A stretch of 64,000 bases of DNA from Picocystis sp. L7. Lineage: Eukaryota > Chlorophyta > Picocystophyceae > Picocystales > Picocystaceae. Positions within the stretch are counted from its first letter, which is position 1. The number at the start of each line of letters is the position of its first letter. The translations under genes were made by a program, and so were the position numbers. The notes under the pieces were generated by a model. It saw only the letters and a program-made list of their open reading frames with translations, ran no database searches and had not been told where the DNA came from. This document shows positions 22,157 through 31,973 of the stretch, piece by piece. Location: assembly GCA_020975725.1 (NCBI GenBank), contig QXJR01000028.1:620001-684000 (forward strand). Direction: 5' to 3'.

Positions 22157-23743
22157 ATGTCGGCGAATGGAATGGTCGCTTCGAGCGCACCACAGAGCGC
22201 GATCGAGGTGGTCGGAATGGAGGCTGGTAAGGCGAAGGAAGAGGGGAAGGAGGAGTTGGAACCAGAAGGAACGGAATCCGAGGCGAAAGGGGACGGAACC
22301 GACGCCGAAGAAGTGCAAGGTGGCGGGAAAACAGACGTCGGAACAGTGGAAGGAAGCAACGTGGCGGAAGGAGAAGAAGCGGAAGAGGACGTGCAGGAGG
22401 ATCGCAAGGTCCAAGGAGGAGAAGGAATCGAGGCGGAAGATAAGGATGGAAAAGGAACGGAAGGTCAAGAAGGAGAAGGTCCCGAAAGGAGCGTCCCAGA
22501 CCCGAAGGCCGTGGGAGGAATGGATGGACAAGACCAGACGAAACCACCAGAAGAAAAGGAAAAGTGCGAAGCAGATGCGTCACCTGGAATCCAGGAAAAT
22601 GTGGCCGATCAGGGAGTCGAAGCACCTCTAGGCCAAGCCCAAGGAAAGGAAGTGGTAGCAGAGGTGGAGGAACCCAAACACGCCGAAGCTGGCACTCAAA
22701 GCGTACCCCAACACGAAGTATCTAATGCCTTGGAAAATCAAGCATCAGTTCAATCCAATGCAGGCGAGCCAAAGCTGTTTGTCGGCTGTATTGGGAAGCA
22801 GACCACCCTTGGACAACTTGTGATGCTTTTTGAACCCTACGGCAAGATTGTTGAATCTTCCATCCTTAAAAACCTGAACGGCATGAGCAAAGGTTGTGGG
22901 TTCATCACCTATTCGACCTTCGAGGAATGCCAAGAAGCTATCAAGCACTTGCACCAGCAGCATACGTTTCCTGGTTCCACAAGCCCCATACAAGTGAGCC
23001 TTGCCAATCCTAAACGAGATCGAAAAACTAAACGGCAAGAACAGTTTGTTCCCAGAGAATCCAAAAGGATAGCGAGACCTTCTGTTCCACAGGTAGAGCC
23101 CTACTCGTCAGGAACAAAACCTGGCTATGGGAACTACGGACGCATTCCGTTTCAAGGCAACCCTCAACAGGGCTATGGGGGTTATGCACAGCAACAACCT
23201 ATGCAGTACGGTGGCATTTATGAACCACCAATGCTCGATGTTCCAGTGACGTCAAACATGGGTGGCTTCCAGGGAGGGTATGGAATGTACGGCGGAGTTG
23301 GCAATGTAAACATGGGCGCTGCTTACAGTGATTTGCTAGGTGCAGGAATGTCCCAAGTATCGAACATGGGAATGAATGCTGGAACAGGTATGTCCATGAA
23401 TCAGCCTGCTGGCAGCTTGTACATTCAAACTGCTGGATATGAACCATCTAGTGCAGGATTTCAAAGGCAGGACAAAAGTCTGGCTGGTCCCCCTGGAGCT
23501 AATCTTTTCGTGCTGGGGTTGCCAGATGCATTCACCAACGAGGATCTGATGCAACTCTTCTCCCAATGTGGACAGTTAGCAGAAGTGCGTGTCAGCTTTG
23601 ACCACCAAACACACAAAAGTAAGGGTTATGGGTTTGTTAGCTACTACAACACGCAAGCGGCAGACCTGGCTATGCAGATGTTCAATGGGTATGCAGTAGG
23701 AAACAAAACGTTGAAGATTGAGAGGAGACGAAAGCAATCATGA
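22157..23743 (+). CDS. CELF/Bruno-like RNA-binding protein
   Basis: 528 residues. The first ~190 are acidic and low-complexity (many Glu, Gly, Lys). RRM1 follows at about 206-285 (KLFVGCIGKQTTLGQLVMLF; GMSKGCGFITYSTFEECQEA), then a Gly/Tyr/Met/Gln-rich linker, then RRM2 at about 446-524 (NLFVLGLPDAFTNEDLMQLF; HKSKGYGFVSYYNTQAADLA). The two domains look like the second and third RRMs of CELF/BRUNOL proteins, which control translation, splicing and decay through GU-rich elements; the usual first RRM is absent and replaced by the acidic region. Convergent with 14-3-3, with 81 bases between the stops. Confidence 0.85.
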   Translation: MSANGMVASSAPQSAIEVVGMEAGKAKEEGKEELEPEGTESEAKGDGTDAEEVQGGGKTDVGTVEGSNVAEGEEAEEDVQEDRKVQGGEGIEAEDKDGKGTEGQEGEGPERSVPDPKAVGGMDGQDQTKPPEEKEKCEADASPGIQENVADQGVEAPLGQAQGKEVVAEVEEPKHAEAGTQSVPQHEVSNALENQASVQSNAGEPKLFVGCIGKQTTLGQLVMLFEPYGKIVESSILKNLNGMSKGCGFITYSTFEECQEAIKHLHQQHTFPGSTSPIQVSLANPKRDRKTKRQEQFVPRESKRIARPSVPQVEPYSSGTKPGYGNYGRIPFQGNPQQGYGGYAQQQPMQYGGIYEPPMLDVPVTSNMGGFQGGYGMYGGVGNVNMGAAYSDLLGAGMSQVSNMGMNAGTGMSMNQPAGSLYIQTAGYEPSSAGFQRQDKSLAGPPGANLFVLGLPDAFTNEDLMQLFSQCGQLAEVRVSFDHQTHKSKGYGFVSYYNTQAADLAMQMFNGYAVGNKTLKIERRRKQS

Positions 23744-23759
23744 CCAGAAGAATGTTTGC

Positions 23760-23765
23760 TTTATT
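23760..23765 (-). terminator. AATAAA poly(A) signal of the 14-3-3 gene
   Basis: Reads AATAAA on the minus strand, 60 nt past the 14-3-3 stop and close to the CELF-like stop, so the convergent transcripts probably overlap. Confidence 0.6.
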
Positions 23766-23793
23766 TCAGAATACATCGGTGTCCCTGGCATAC

Positions 23794-23799
23794 AATAAA
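23794..23799 (+). terminator. AATAAA poly(A) signal of the CELF-like gene
   Basis: Lies 51 nt after the CELF-like stop. Only 81 bases separate the two convergent coding regions. Confidence 0.6.
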
Positions 23800-23824
23800 T
23801 GCCTTGTTTCATCGCCTGCCTGTT

Positions 23825-24828
23825 TCAACGCATGGAGGTGAGAGGGGTGTTGTGGCCGATTCCCTCAAGGTCTGCCGTCCATAGAGAGAGGTTGTCCCTC
23901 AGCAGCTGAAGAATGAGTGTGCTGTCTTTGGATACATCTTTCGGTAGGGTTGACAAATCTGCCTTGGCTTTGTCGAATGCAGTCTGGGCTATTTGACAAG
24001 CCTTCTCTGGAGAATGCAAAATCTCATAGTAGAAGACTGAAAAGTTCAGGGCTAGACCTAGCACTACCGGTGAGGCGGGTGTAAGCTTTGCTTCTGCCGT
24101 TTGGGAAGCCGCGCGATATGCAACCAGGGCTTTCTCAGAAGCTTCTCGACGCCCTCCCGCAATCTTGAATTCTGCCAGGTATCGATAGTAGTCTCCTTTC
24201 ATCTTGAAATAGAACACAGCGGACTCGGCACACTGGCAATGCGGAATTAGGTTGTCCTCCAGCATGGTGAGAATCTCTCTGCAAGTGTCATCGATCTCTT
24301 TCTCCAACTTTTCCCGAAAAGTGCGCAGATGTCGCAGCTTGAATTCACTGTTTGTGTCCCTTTTGTTGTCTTCCCCTTGTTCCAATCCATACACCACTCT
24401 CCAGGCTGCCCTCTTGCTTGCTAGCAGGCTTTTGTACCCTACCGACAGCATGTTTCTCTCGTCACTCTTCACACGTTTGATTGGGTTCGTCAGCTGGTGT
24501 ATGATGTGGTCGGTTCCGCGAGGTTCCAGCCGTTTCGTCGCGAGGATCGTTTCGTTCCGTCGGCTTCTACCCTGTTCGCACTCACATTCAGCTCCGTCTT
24601 CCTTCGCACCAATGTTTTCATGGCCGACGTCATCTCTACGCAAGACACGTCGTTTGCCACAGGCACCGCCACGAGTCAGTCATCTGTCCTTTCCCTTGCA
24701 CAGCTTCGTCTCGTGGTCTTCCGCGACCGCCACTTGGACGTGTCGGAATCCTCACCTTCGAAGCGTTCGGCGTGTTCGGCCACCTTGGCCACGTACAGCC
24801 ATCCTTCGTGCGTGTTCGCCATCTCCAT
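23825..24828 (-). CDS. 14-3-3 protein, three exons
   Basis: Phosphoserine-binding adaptor. Exon 1 is 24828-24756 (THEGWLYVAKVAEHAERFE); intron 1 is 24755-24636 (120 nt); exon 2 is 24635-24586 (MTSAMKTLVRRKTELN); intron 2 is 24585-24467 (119 nt, GTGAGT, with a GCTGAC branch-like site); exon 3 is 24466-23825. Phases join exactly, giving 254 residues. Signature stretches are SDERNMLSVGYKSLLASKRA, FYFKMKGDYYRYLAEF with the phosphopeptide-binding Arg/Tyr, LALNFSVFYYEIL, and the C-terminal STLILQLLRDNLSLWTAD. ATG 24822 (MANTHEG) is an equally good start. Both introns fall in the first 41 codons. Confidence 0.95.
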
Positions 24829-26019
24829 GGCGGCGATGTGCTGCACGCCTTCCCGCCAAAACGCGATGGGACGTCTTGGGGTCGGGACCAATGGTGGAGT
24901 CGAAGACGTGACCTTGGGGTCCAGGGTCGCCCCGCTCTTCCCTTTCCCTCCAGGCACAAGTTAGACCATGATGCAGCACATGCACGTGCCGTAGACGCCA
25001 CCCAACCACACGTGCACCATCGACGGGCGTGAACAAGGAAGGAAACAAACGAGGTAACGGTGGATCCAAAGACGTCCTCGAGCACAATGCTAGTTGTGGG
25101 GAACAAGGCATTGAAGAATGGATTCAGGATTCCGCATCCATCGCATCCAAAGCCAACCAGTGCGTTTGACACCTCGCCGCAAGGCAACGTGAGGTTGGAA
25201 GAAAGAACATGGGAGTTGGTATGTCACATTCGGGGGAAAAGATAAACGGTTGTGAAGGTCGTCCGTGTTCAAGGGACGGTTGTTGCAACTGTGACATGGA
25301 TTGAATGCGCATCGATGCATGGACCTCGATTGGTGAATGGAGAGATGGACCCCCGATAGAGCAAAAGAAGGACGACTTGTCGCCGTGCGTACTCTCTCTT
25401 GATTCGAAGCACGGTGCAAAGGAGAAGAAACGAGGAAGAAAGCATGCATTAGATAGGCTTTCGTTGGAACACGCATGATGTAGTGTTTCCATTGTTTCCC
25501 AGGTTTACAACGGCGGAGCCATTCGTACGATCGTCCGTCTCACCATACCATTCCTTCCAAACGATTTGCATTGGCATTGGTCGGTGGACAGCGGAACGGG
25601 AGCAATCCGGCCTGAAACGCTTGGATTCGATGGGTCTCGCGTCCCTCAACCCTCTTTGCTCGAATCCCATCCTCACCCGCACGAAGGAGTGGCGTATTCT
25701 CCTCTACGTGCGGTGTTCGCTTGCCTCCCGAGACGCTTCGGTGGTAGCACCCGCATCGGTAGGAGGCTCGTCGTCGTTCCCACGCCAGATCCTTGGTCTC
25801 CATCCCCGCGAAAAACCGTTTCATGGACAGCAATGATGGCTGTCTTCGCATCTCGGAGAGATGCTTCCCCAGGGCGCACCCACATCCGGCCGGATGCACG
25901 GTTACCACATCGATAACCGTTTTCTGGGTCGGGTATACCCGGTATGGGTTCGGTTTCGCGAGCGATTCCATCGCTTCGAAACGTCGCTTTTTTCGTCGCG
26001 CTTCGGCGCGCCTTCGGCG
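24829..26019. other. Divergent intergenic region
   Basis: About 1.2 kb between the 14-3-3 start and the CRAL-TRIO gene. Several overlapping open frames on both strands show no motif. The plus-strand frame 25861-26019 is an upstream extension of the CRAL-TRIO reading frame and does not look coding. I see no RNA gene or repeat. Confidence 0.45.
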
Positions 26020-27300
26020 ATGGCGGAGTGCGCTGCGAGCCTGCCACGTCCCCGTAGACGCGTGTTGTCGACCTTGGCGTCCACGGGACGCGCCCACGCC
26101 AGTCCTGCGGCCCAGTTGGCCGCTTCGTGCGTGGTTCGACACGTGTGGTCGGAGAGCTTGTGGCCATGGCTGCAACGTGCTGCGCTCCTGGCGCAGCTGG
26201 CGAAGCTGCCGCTGCTGAAAAAGCTGATGAGAGGACCTCTGGCGAAACTGGTGGACGTGGTGGAGCCGCACTCGCCAGCAGTGCTCCTCGCGGCGGTGGC
26301 GTTTCCGAGGAAGGAACGTCGAAGTGCACCGAGACCAGAAGCGCAACACGAAACCATCGACAAAGCAGAAGCGTTGATGGAATGCCGTGCAGAGATGGCC
26401 GAAAGAGGTGCAGGAGATCTGGCCGAGACCGTGGGAAGGATGGAACTGAACGCCTTCGCCGAAGCCTGCGGCTGGGACGCCGAACGCACCGTCGCCTGCT
26501 TGAAGGAAACGATCGAGTGGAAGAAGAAACAGAACTTCGCCAACGAAACCGAGAAAAAGGCGTGGAACGAATGCGTACGACGCATCGGGAACGACAAGGA
26601 AGGGAAACCAGCCATGTACGTCAGCGTTGCACAAGTGCTTCGAAAGATAGAAACATCCTATGCTGTGAATGGTGATGAAGGGTATGCTGCCTTCATCAAT
26701 TGCACCGTCTCCCTTATGGAAGAGATCTCGGTGGAAAAAAGGGATTCGATCGGGTTCAAATGCGCCGTTCTTGTCGACTTCACCAACGTGAAACTGCATT
26801 CCATTCCCTGGCGAAGCCTCAAGCAGATGATATCCGTCCTGATCAAGCATTTTCCAAGACGCCTGGGAAAGCTGTATCTCGTCAATGCGCCGGCGGTGGT
26901 GAGAATCTTCCTTGTGACGGTCCTGAAGATGATGCCCACACACACGCAGGCCAAGGCCCAACTGGTTACCGGGGATGAATGTGCCACGGTGTTCGAACTC
27001 TTCGACAAAGCAAGCCTGCCGGAACAGCTTCTGACCAAGGGCAAGCCCAAGGCCAAAGAGCCTCTCACCGAGGCTGACGTGGCAGTGAACGCTTCCTCGT
27101 TCTTTGAGAAGCTGTCCGGCTCTAATTTTTCAGCCCCCATAGATGGTCCATCAAAGGCAAAGACTTGGGACTACCATGTCAGCACTCAAGCCCAGGCCGG
27201 AGCGGTCGTGCTGTTTGCTGTCATCCTTTACGTATGTGCACAGCTTTCGACCACAATGCACACACTCTCTCTCAGCACCGATTATGAAGCTTATAGCTAG
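26020..27300 (+). CDS. CRAL-TRIO (Sec14-like) protein with C-terminal membrane anchor
   Basis: 426 residues from the ATG at 26020 (MAECAASLPRPRRR). A basic N terminus is followed by a CRAL-TRIO-N-like helical part (AFAEACGWDAERTVACLKET, then IEWKKKQNF) and the lipid-binding fold (FKCAVLVDFTNVKLHSIPWR; HFPRRLGKLYLVNAPAVVRI), the classic YPERL-type gate region appearing as FPRRLGKLYLVNAP. One membrane segment near residue 405 (AGAVVLFAVILYVCAQL) ends the protein. Sec14-like proteins exchange phosphatidylinositol or other hydrophobic ligands between membranes; the ligand is unknown. The N-terminal ~90 residues could include an organelle-targeting peptide. Confidence 0.82.
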   Translation: MAECAASLPRPRRRVLSTLASTGRAHASPAAQLAASCVVRHVWSESLWPWLQRAALLAQLAKLPLLKKLMRGPLAKLVDVVEPHSPAVLLAAVAFPRKERRSAPRPEAQHETIDKAEALMECRAEMAERGAGDLAETVGRMELNAFAEACGWDAERTVACLKETIEWKKKQNFANETEKKAWNECVRRIGNDKEGKPAMYVSVAQVLRKIETSYAVNGDEGYAAFINCTVSLMEEISVEKRDSIGFKCAVLVDFTNVKLHSIPWRSLKQMISVLIKHFPRRLGKLYLVNAPAVVRIFLVTVLKMMPTHTQAKAQLVTGDECATVFELFDKASLPEQLLTKGKPKAKEPLTEADVAVNASSFFEKLSGSNFSAPIDGPSKAKTWDYHVSTQAQAGAVVLFAVILYVCAQLSTTMHTLSLSTDYEAYS

Positions 27301-28001
27301 TTTTTAATTACGCACAGCGATGGTGCTGATTGGAGGGTGACGTTCTGCAGCGTGCTTCTCCGCATTGGCGTTCGCTGCTTTTGATGTACAGATGGTAATT
27401 GCATTCTACTTGCACTTCTTTTCGTCTTCCAGAACCTTCTTTCCTTGCACAGTCATGGCCATGCCTGCAGCTCTGCACTGTAAGTTGGTATGTTGCATCG
27501 GGTTTCATGGCATTCGGTGCCAGGCGATCGATTGCAAGATTGGATTAGGCGGCGTTACCAGGGAGGACGGCGGCTATCGATGCTTGACCTCTTCGTCATC
27601 ACCCAACGTGTGTGCTTCAGGATCAGCAGTTCAGTTTCTCGTCTGTTCCCCATCTGACTGCCTCCCTCGGGGTGGACCTCGTCCCGCCTTTTACGCGCGA
27701 GCACCGTTCCATCCGTCGATCCTCGATCGAGCTGCATTCCACCCACCCTATAGCATTGCCCCGTTGAATCCATGGGACACGTGCTGTTGGATGCTGTCCT
27801 TTCCCGTGCAGCCACATTCCCTCATGGATGTCTCCTGTTTGGTTCTGGGTGACAGGTGGATGGGAGGACCTGGACCACCTTCCTGCCCATCCTCGATTCC
27901 GAATCCAGTGCGAATATTCGGCGGAACGTCGGCGGCTCGCGTCGCGCTGCTTCGGCGCACTTTTTCTCTTCTTGGAGGCGCTCGCATTGGCCTTGGGAGG
28001 G
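27301..28001. promoter_or_regulatory. Intergenic region upstream of APRT copy 1
   Basis: 700 bases with no supported gene. CCGTCGATCCTCGATCGAGC near 27715 is a GATCGA-rich piece like those in other promoters. The APRT frame is open upstream to 27828 but its extension is Trp/Leu-rich and unlike APRT N termini. Confidence 0.45.
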
Positions 28002-28544
28002 ATGGACGAGGAGGAGAAGAAGCAGGCCATTGCCAGGAGCATCCGCGGCATCCCTGACTTCCCCAAGCCCGGCATCTTGTTCTGGGACATCACCACGTTG
28101 ATGTTGGACGTGGACGCGTTTCGACACTGCATCGATCTCTTCGCGCATCGCTATCGTCCGCACGGGATCCATGCGGTGGCTGGATTGGAAGCACGTGGAC
28201 TGATGTTCGGCGCACCGCTGGCCATCGCGCTGGGATGTGGATTCGTGCCCATTCGCAAGCCCAACAAGCTGCCAGGCGAGACGGTCGGCGAAGCCTACGA
28301 CCTCGAGTATGGAAGCGACAGGATCGAGATGCACGTGGATGCCATCCATCCAGGACAGAAGGTGCTGCTGGTGGACGATCTCATCGCCACCGGTGGGACC
28401 ATGGCTGCTGGTGTGCGACTAATCGAACGCGTGGGCGCAACCGTGCACGAGTGCGCCTGTGTCATCGAGCTGCCAGAGCTCAAAGGGAGGGACAAGCTGA
28501 GAGGCAAGCCCTTGTACGTGCTCATCGAGAAAGAAGGGTTGTAG
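28002..28544 (+). CDS. apt: Adenine phosphoribosyltransferase, cytosolic-type copy
   Basis: Salvages adenine with PRPP to AMP. The ATG at 28002 (MDEEEKKQAIA) gives 180 residues, the standard APRT length with no targeting peptide. Motifs: IPDFPKPGILFWDIT, AGLEARGLMFGAPLA, RKPNKLPGETVGEAYDLEYG and the PRPP loop VLLVDDLIATGGTMAAGVRL. It faces the second copy tail to tail with 133 bases between stops, and shares a near-identical DNA tract with it (28290-28456). Confidence 0.95.
   Translation: MDEEEKKQAIARSIRGIPDFPKPGILFWDITTLMLDVDAFRHCIDLFAHRYRPHGIHAVAGLEARGLMFGAPLAIALGCGFVPIRKPNKLPGETVGEAYDLEYGSDRIEMHVDAIHPGQKVLLVDDLIATGGTMAAGVRLIERVGATVHECACVIELPELKGRDKLRGKPLYVLIEKEGL
28290..28456 (+). repeat. 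Inverted near-identical 167-bp tract, APRT copy 1
   Basis: Differs at three positions from the reverse complement of 28778-28944; it covers the EAYDLEYG to PRPP-loop part of the gene. Confidence 0.9.
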
Positions 28545-28677
28545 CCTTTTGTACACGCCACAGAACCACACATTCGATTCATTCCCGTGCCGAGCCATGC
28601 GCTGCAAGGAGACGGGCGTCTTGGACAAGGTTCCAAGGACAGAGGCATTGTATCACGCCCACCCGACCAAGCTTTGC

Positions 28678-29337
28678 TCATTGCTGGCTCGGCTCGTTCT
28701 CCGATGTAATGAGAACGAACACTGGTTTTCCTTCCAGCTTGTCCCTGCCGTGGAGTTCGGGGAGCTCCATGACGCTTGCGCACTCGTGCACGGTTGCGCC
28801 CACGCGTTCGATTAGTCGCACACCAGCAGCCATGGTCCCACCGGTGGCGATAAGATCGTCCACCAGCACCACCTTCTGTCCTGGCTGGATGGCATCCACG
28901 TGCATCTCGATCCTGTCGCTTCCATACTCGAGGTCGTAGGCTTCCGTCACCTTCTCCGCCGGCAGCTTGTTGGGCTTCCGGAGCATCACAAAGCTGCAGT
29001 CCAAGGCCAGTGCCAGAGGTGCACCAAACACCAGACCACGTGCTTCCAATCCGGCCACTGCATCAATGTCCTCTGCTTTGTATCGTTCCACGAAGAGGTC
29101 CATGCATGTCTGGAATGCTGTGGCATCCAACAGCAACGTAGTGACGTCCCAGAACAGGATGCCAGGTCGCGGAAAATCGACAATGCCACGTATGCTGTCG
29201 GCAACGAGCTGCTTCCTCGCGTCGCGCTGCGGGAAGCGCTCCGACGCCTTGGGATGGGATGCACGAGACACGCACGCGACGCGTCGGTTCCGTCGTGTAG
29301 ATGCTGCGCGGGTGCAAAACGTGGTCGCAGCCACCAT
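28678..29337 (-). CDS. apt: Adenine phosphoribosyltransferase, probably plastid-targeted copy
   Basis: Second APRT of 219 residues. The ATG at 29337 (MVAATTFCTRAASTRRNRRV) adds about 40 basic, Ser/Ala/Arg-rich residues before the enzyme proper, as expected of a chloroplast or mitochondrial transit peptide. The catalytic part has VDFPRPGILFWDVTTLL, AGLEARGLVFGAPLA, RKPNKLPAEKVTEAYDLEYG and VVLVDDLIATGGTMAAG. It is convergent with copy 1. Outside the shared 167-bp tract the two differ at many third positions and some residues, so the duplication is older than the tract. Confidence 0.93.
   Translation of the reverse strand: MVAATTFCTRAASTRRNRRVACVSRASHPKASERFPQRDARKQLVADSIRGIVDFPRPGILFWDVTTLLLDATAFQTCMDLFVERYKAEDIDAVAGLEARGLVFGAPLALALDCSFVMLRKPNKLPAEKVTEAYDLEYGSDRIEMHVDAIQPGQKVVLVDDLIATGGTMAAGVRLIERVGATVHECASVMELPELHGRDKLEGKPVFVLITSENEPSQQ
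28778..28944 (-). repeat. Inverted near-identical 167-bp tract, APRT copy 2
   Basis: Partner of 28290-28456, in opposite orientation about 320 bases away. Confidence 0.9.
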
Positions 29338-29744
29338 GGTGCGACGCGGTCCTCCGCTGCCGTCGAGGAAAGTGGATGACGTTTCGAAGACAAATGTTGG
29401 CCAGGACACAGGGTGGGATCCAGACGCACACCACCACGCATTGCTTCGCCACATGAACATAGGTTCGGAAGCCGCGAGAAAAACATGGACAAGGAAATGA
29501 AACACATCGCCAGAAGGGAACACTCGAACTTGCAGCGAGGGAGAAATCTGGTCATGCCTCCCTCTAATCACTCAAGGTCCCGACGATGCGTCCAAGCTAA
29601 TCTATTCTCGAAAACAGAAATTCATAGGACGCCATGGAAACACGCCCCTGCGCACAAGGCTGAGCAAGCACCCCATGGCTTGCAGCGAACACGTTCAAAA
29701 GAGAAAGCGTGCTCTAATCACCTGGGGGTCGCCCTTCTCACAGC
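29338..29744. other. Intergenic region between APRT copy 2 and MetE
   Basis: Holds the promoter of APRT copy 2 and the 3' end of metE (both minus strand). The APRT frame is open upstream to 29571 but without protein-like content. No motif stands out. Confidence 0.45.
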
Positions 29745-31973
29745 TTAACCGACACGCTCACGGAGCATTGTTGCAGCCATCACTGAGTTCCTCAGGGAAG
29801 GGATCACCTCCTCCCATTGCCTGGTCTTGAGACCACAGTCCGGGTTGATCCAAATACGGTCGTGGTGCCCCTTCAATAGACCAGTGGCGATCATCATCTC
29901 GATGCGGGAAACAATCTCTTTCGCAGACGGAACCACTGGGGAATGCACGTCATAGACACCAGCGCCAAGATCTCGATTGTAGCCGAAGTCCGCTAGGCAT
30001 TTGATCATTTCGTCCCCACTCCTAGAGTTCTCAATCGTGAGCACATCTGCCTGCATTCCATCAATTGCTTCCAGAATGTCATTGAAGTCCGAGTAGCAGA
30101 GATGGGTCACAATCTGGACCTCTGGCTTTGCAACTGCGGTGGCCAGGCGGAAGGCTTGGACAGCCCACTCCAGGTACTGTGCCCAGCGCTCCTGTTTCAG
30201 GGGAAGCCCCTCCCGAAGAGCTGGATCATCCATTTGAAGACAAACGCAGCCATTGGCTTGCAGGTCGTCCACTTCTGCTCTCAGTGACATTGCCAGTTGG
30301 AAAGCTTGCTCCTTCCTACTGATGTCCTTGCGAGGGAAGGACCAATTCAGTATGGTAACTGGACCGGTAAGCATGCCCTTTACTGGCTTCGATGTCAGGC
30401 CCTGAGCAACCTTGAACTCTCGCACCGTCATTGGTGCAGGACGAGACACATCGCCGTATATGATGGGAGGACGAACACATCGGCTGCCGTAGCTTTGCAC
30501 CCATCCATGCTGCGTGTGCAAAAAGCCTTCCAATTGTTGGCCAAAGAACTCGACCATGTCTGTCCTCTCTGCCTCTCCGTGTACAAGAACATCCAAACCC
30601 AGGCCGTCCTGAACGCCAATGGCATGCGCAATCTGCTGGTCAATGAGGTTGTTGTATTCCTCTTCCGTGATGCGTCCTTTTTTCAGGGCAAACCTCAGAC
30701 GTCGAATTTCTTGAGTTTGAGGGAAGGATCCAATCGTGGTAGTTGGGAACTTGGGATTAGGTGGCTGAAGCTTCCGGCGCTCTTCAAAGGGCATGGACCT
30801 AGAAAACATGCTAGAGTCCACAGCTGGTGAAGCATTCTTTGCGGGGGCCAACTTTTGCGGTGGCGTTGTCTGTGCCGCACGTCCGGAAGCTAGTGCCACC
30901 AACTCAACTAGCTTCTGCACTGCAAAGGCAAGTTTGCCTTGAAGATGAGAGGGAAGGGTCTCCATCTCCACATCGTAAGGTACGTGTAGAAGGGGGCACG
31001 ATGGCTGCACGACAATCTTGTCCTTTGACACGCCAAGCGAAGTCAATTTAGCCAGAGTTTGTGCTGCGAATCCATCCTCAGCCCAGACAGATCGGCCATC
31101 AACCACACCTGCACCAAGTGTTTTGCCAGAGGGGAATCCATACTTTTCAATGAGGCCCAGTGTACAGGGAGGTTCCAGGGCACCAGGAACACCGCAAAAG
31201 TCCAGCGAGATCTTCTCCACAGGAAGATTCACCAAATTCTGGTACACATCCTTGCATACATCATCGTAGTACGTACAGAGGTTGATGGGCACTCCTTCCT
31301 TGGACAGCATTTCGTAGACTGTTTGCAATTCTTGGTTGCATGACCCGGCGGTTGACTTACACAGGAACGGTTCGTCTATCTGCACCTCCACCACGTTCAT
31401 ATCCTTCAAGCACTTGAGCATCCTGGTGTAGGCCGGCAACAGTTTGTTGATCATGTCCTTCGAGGTCACCCCCGAGAGCTTTCCCATGTGCACCAGGGTG
31501 ATCGGCCCAATCACCAAGGGCACCGCACGTTCCTTTCCAACGGTCTGCTGGCCCCTCAGCACCTTGTCGAGGAACGACTGCATGTTTTCCAGGCTGGGAC
31601 GTGTGTTGGCATCGAGCTCAGGCACCAGGTAATGGTAGTTCGTGTCGAACCACTTGGACATGTCCAACGCGGGGGCTTCTGGCGCGCCTCTGGCCATGGC
31701 GAAGTACTGTTCCAAGCCTTTGAGGTGTTGGAACCTCTCCGGCGCGAGTCCCAAGTAGAAGATCCAGTCCAACACTTGATCGTACAACGTGCCGTCGAGT
31801 CCGATCCGGAGCACGCCTTTCTCGCGCTGCACGTTCCATGCCTGTCGCTCCACCTCTTGCAGCACGTCCAGAAGCTCCTGCTCGCTGCTCTTTCCCTTCC
31901 AGTACGATTCCAAGGCGAACTTGAGCTCCCTTCGTGCGCCGACGCGCGGAAAGCCGATGGTCGCCGTCGCCAT
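29745..31973 (-). CDS. metE: Cobalamin-independent methionine synthase (MetE)
   Basis: Transfers the methyl group of 5-methyltetrahydrofolate (polyglutamate) to homocysteine without vitamin B12. 742 residues, full length. The N-terminal barrel begins IGFPRVGARRELKFALESYW; the C-terminal catalytic barrel carries the zinc ligands in VTHLCYSDF (His and Cys), VHGEAERTDM (Glu) and INPDCGLKTRQW (Cys). No plastid transit peptide is visible, so it is probably cytosolic. Its presence suggests the alga can make methionine without B12, although a B12-dependent MetH may exist elsewhere. It is divergent from the PpiC-rhodanese gene. Confidence 0.97.
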   Translation of the reverse strand: MATATIGFPRVGARRELKFALESYWKGKSSEQELLDVLQEVERQAWNVQREKGVLRIGLDGTLYDQVLDWIFYLGLAPERFQHLKGLEQYFAMARGAPEAPALDMSKWFDTNYHYLVPELDANTRPSLENMQSFLDKVLRGQQTVGKERAVPLVIGPITLVHMGKLSGVTSKDMINKLLPAYTRMLKCLKDMNVVEVQIDEPFLCKSTAGSCNQELQTVYEMLSKEGVPINLCTYYDDVCKDVYQNLVNLPVEKISLDFCGVPGALEPPCTLGLIEKYGFPSGKTLGAGVVDGRSVWAEDGFAAQTLAKLTSLGVSKDKIVVQPSCPLLHVPYDVEMETLPSHLQGKLAFAVQKLVELVALASGRAAQTTPPQKLAPAKNASPAVDSSMFSRSMPFEERRKLQPPNPKFPTTTIGSFPQTQEIRRLRFALKKGRITEEEYNNLIDQQIAHAIGVQDGLGLDVLVHGEAERTDMVEFFGQQLEGFLHTQHGWVQSYGSRCVRPPIIYGDVSRPAPMTVREFKVAQGLTSKPVKGMLTGPVTILNWSFPRKDISRKEQAFQLAMSLRAEVDDLQANGCVCLQMDDPALREGLPLKQERWAQYLEWAVQAFRLATAVAKPEVQIVTHLCYSDFNDILEAIDGMQADVLTIENSRSGDEMIKCLADFGYNRDLGAGVYDVHSPVVPSAKEIVSRIEMMIATGLLKGHHDRIWINPDCGLKTRQWEEVIPSLRNSVMAATMLRERVG

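Noticed and set aside
25540-26961. Minus-strand open frame of 473 codons
   Set aside because: Antisense to the CRAL-TRIO gene; no recognisable domain.
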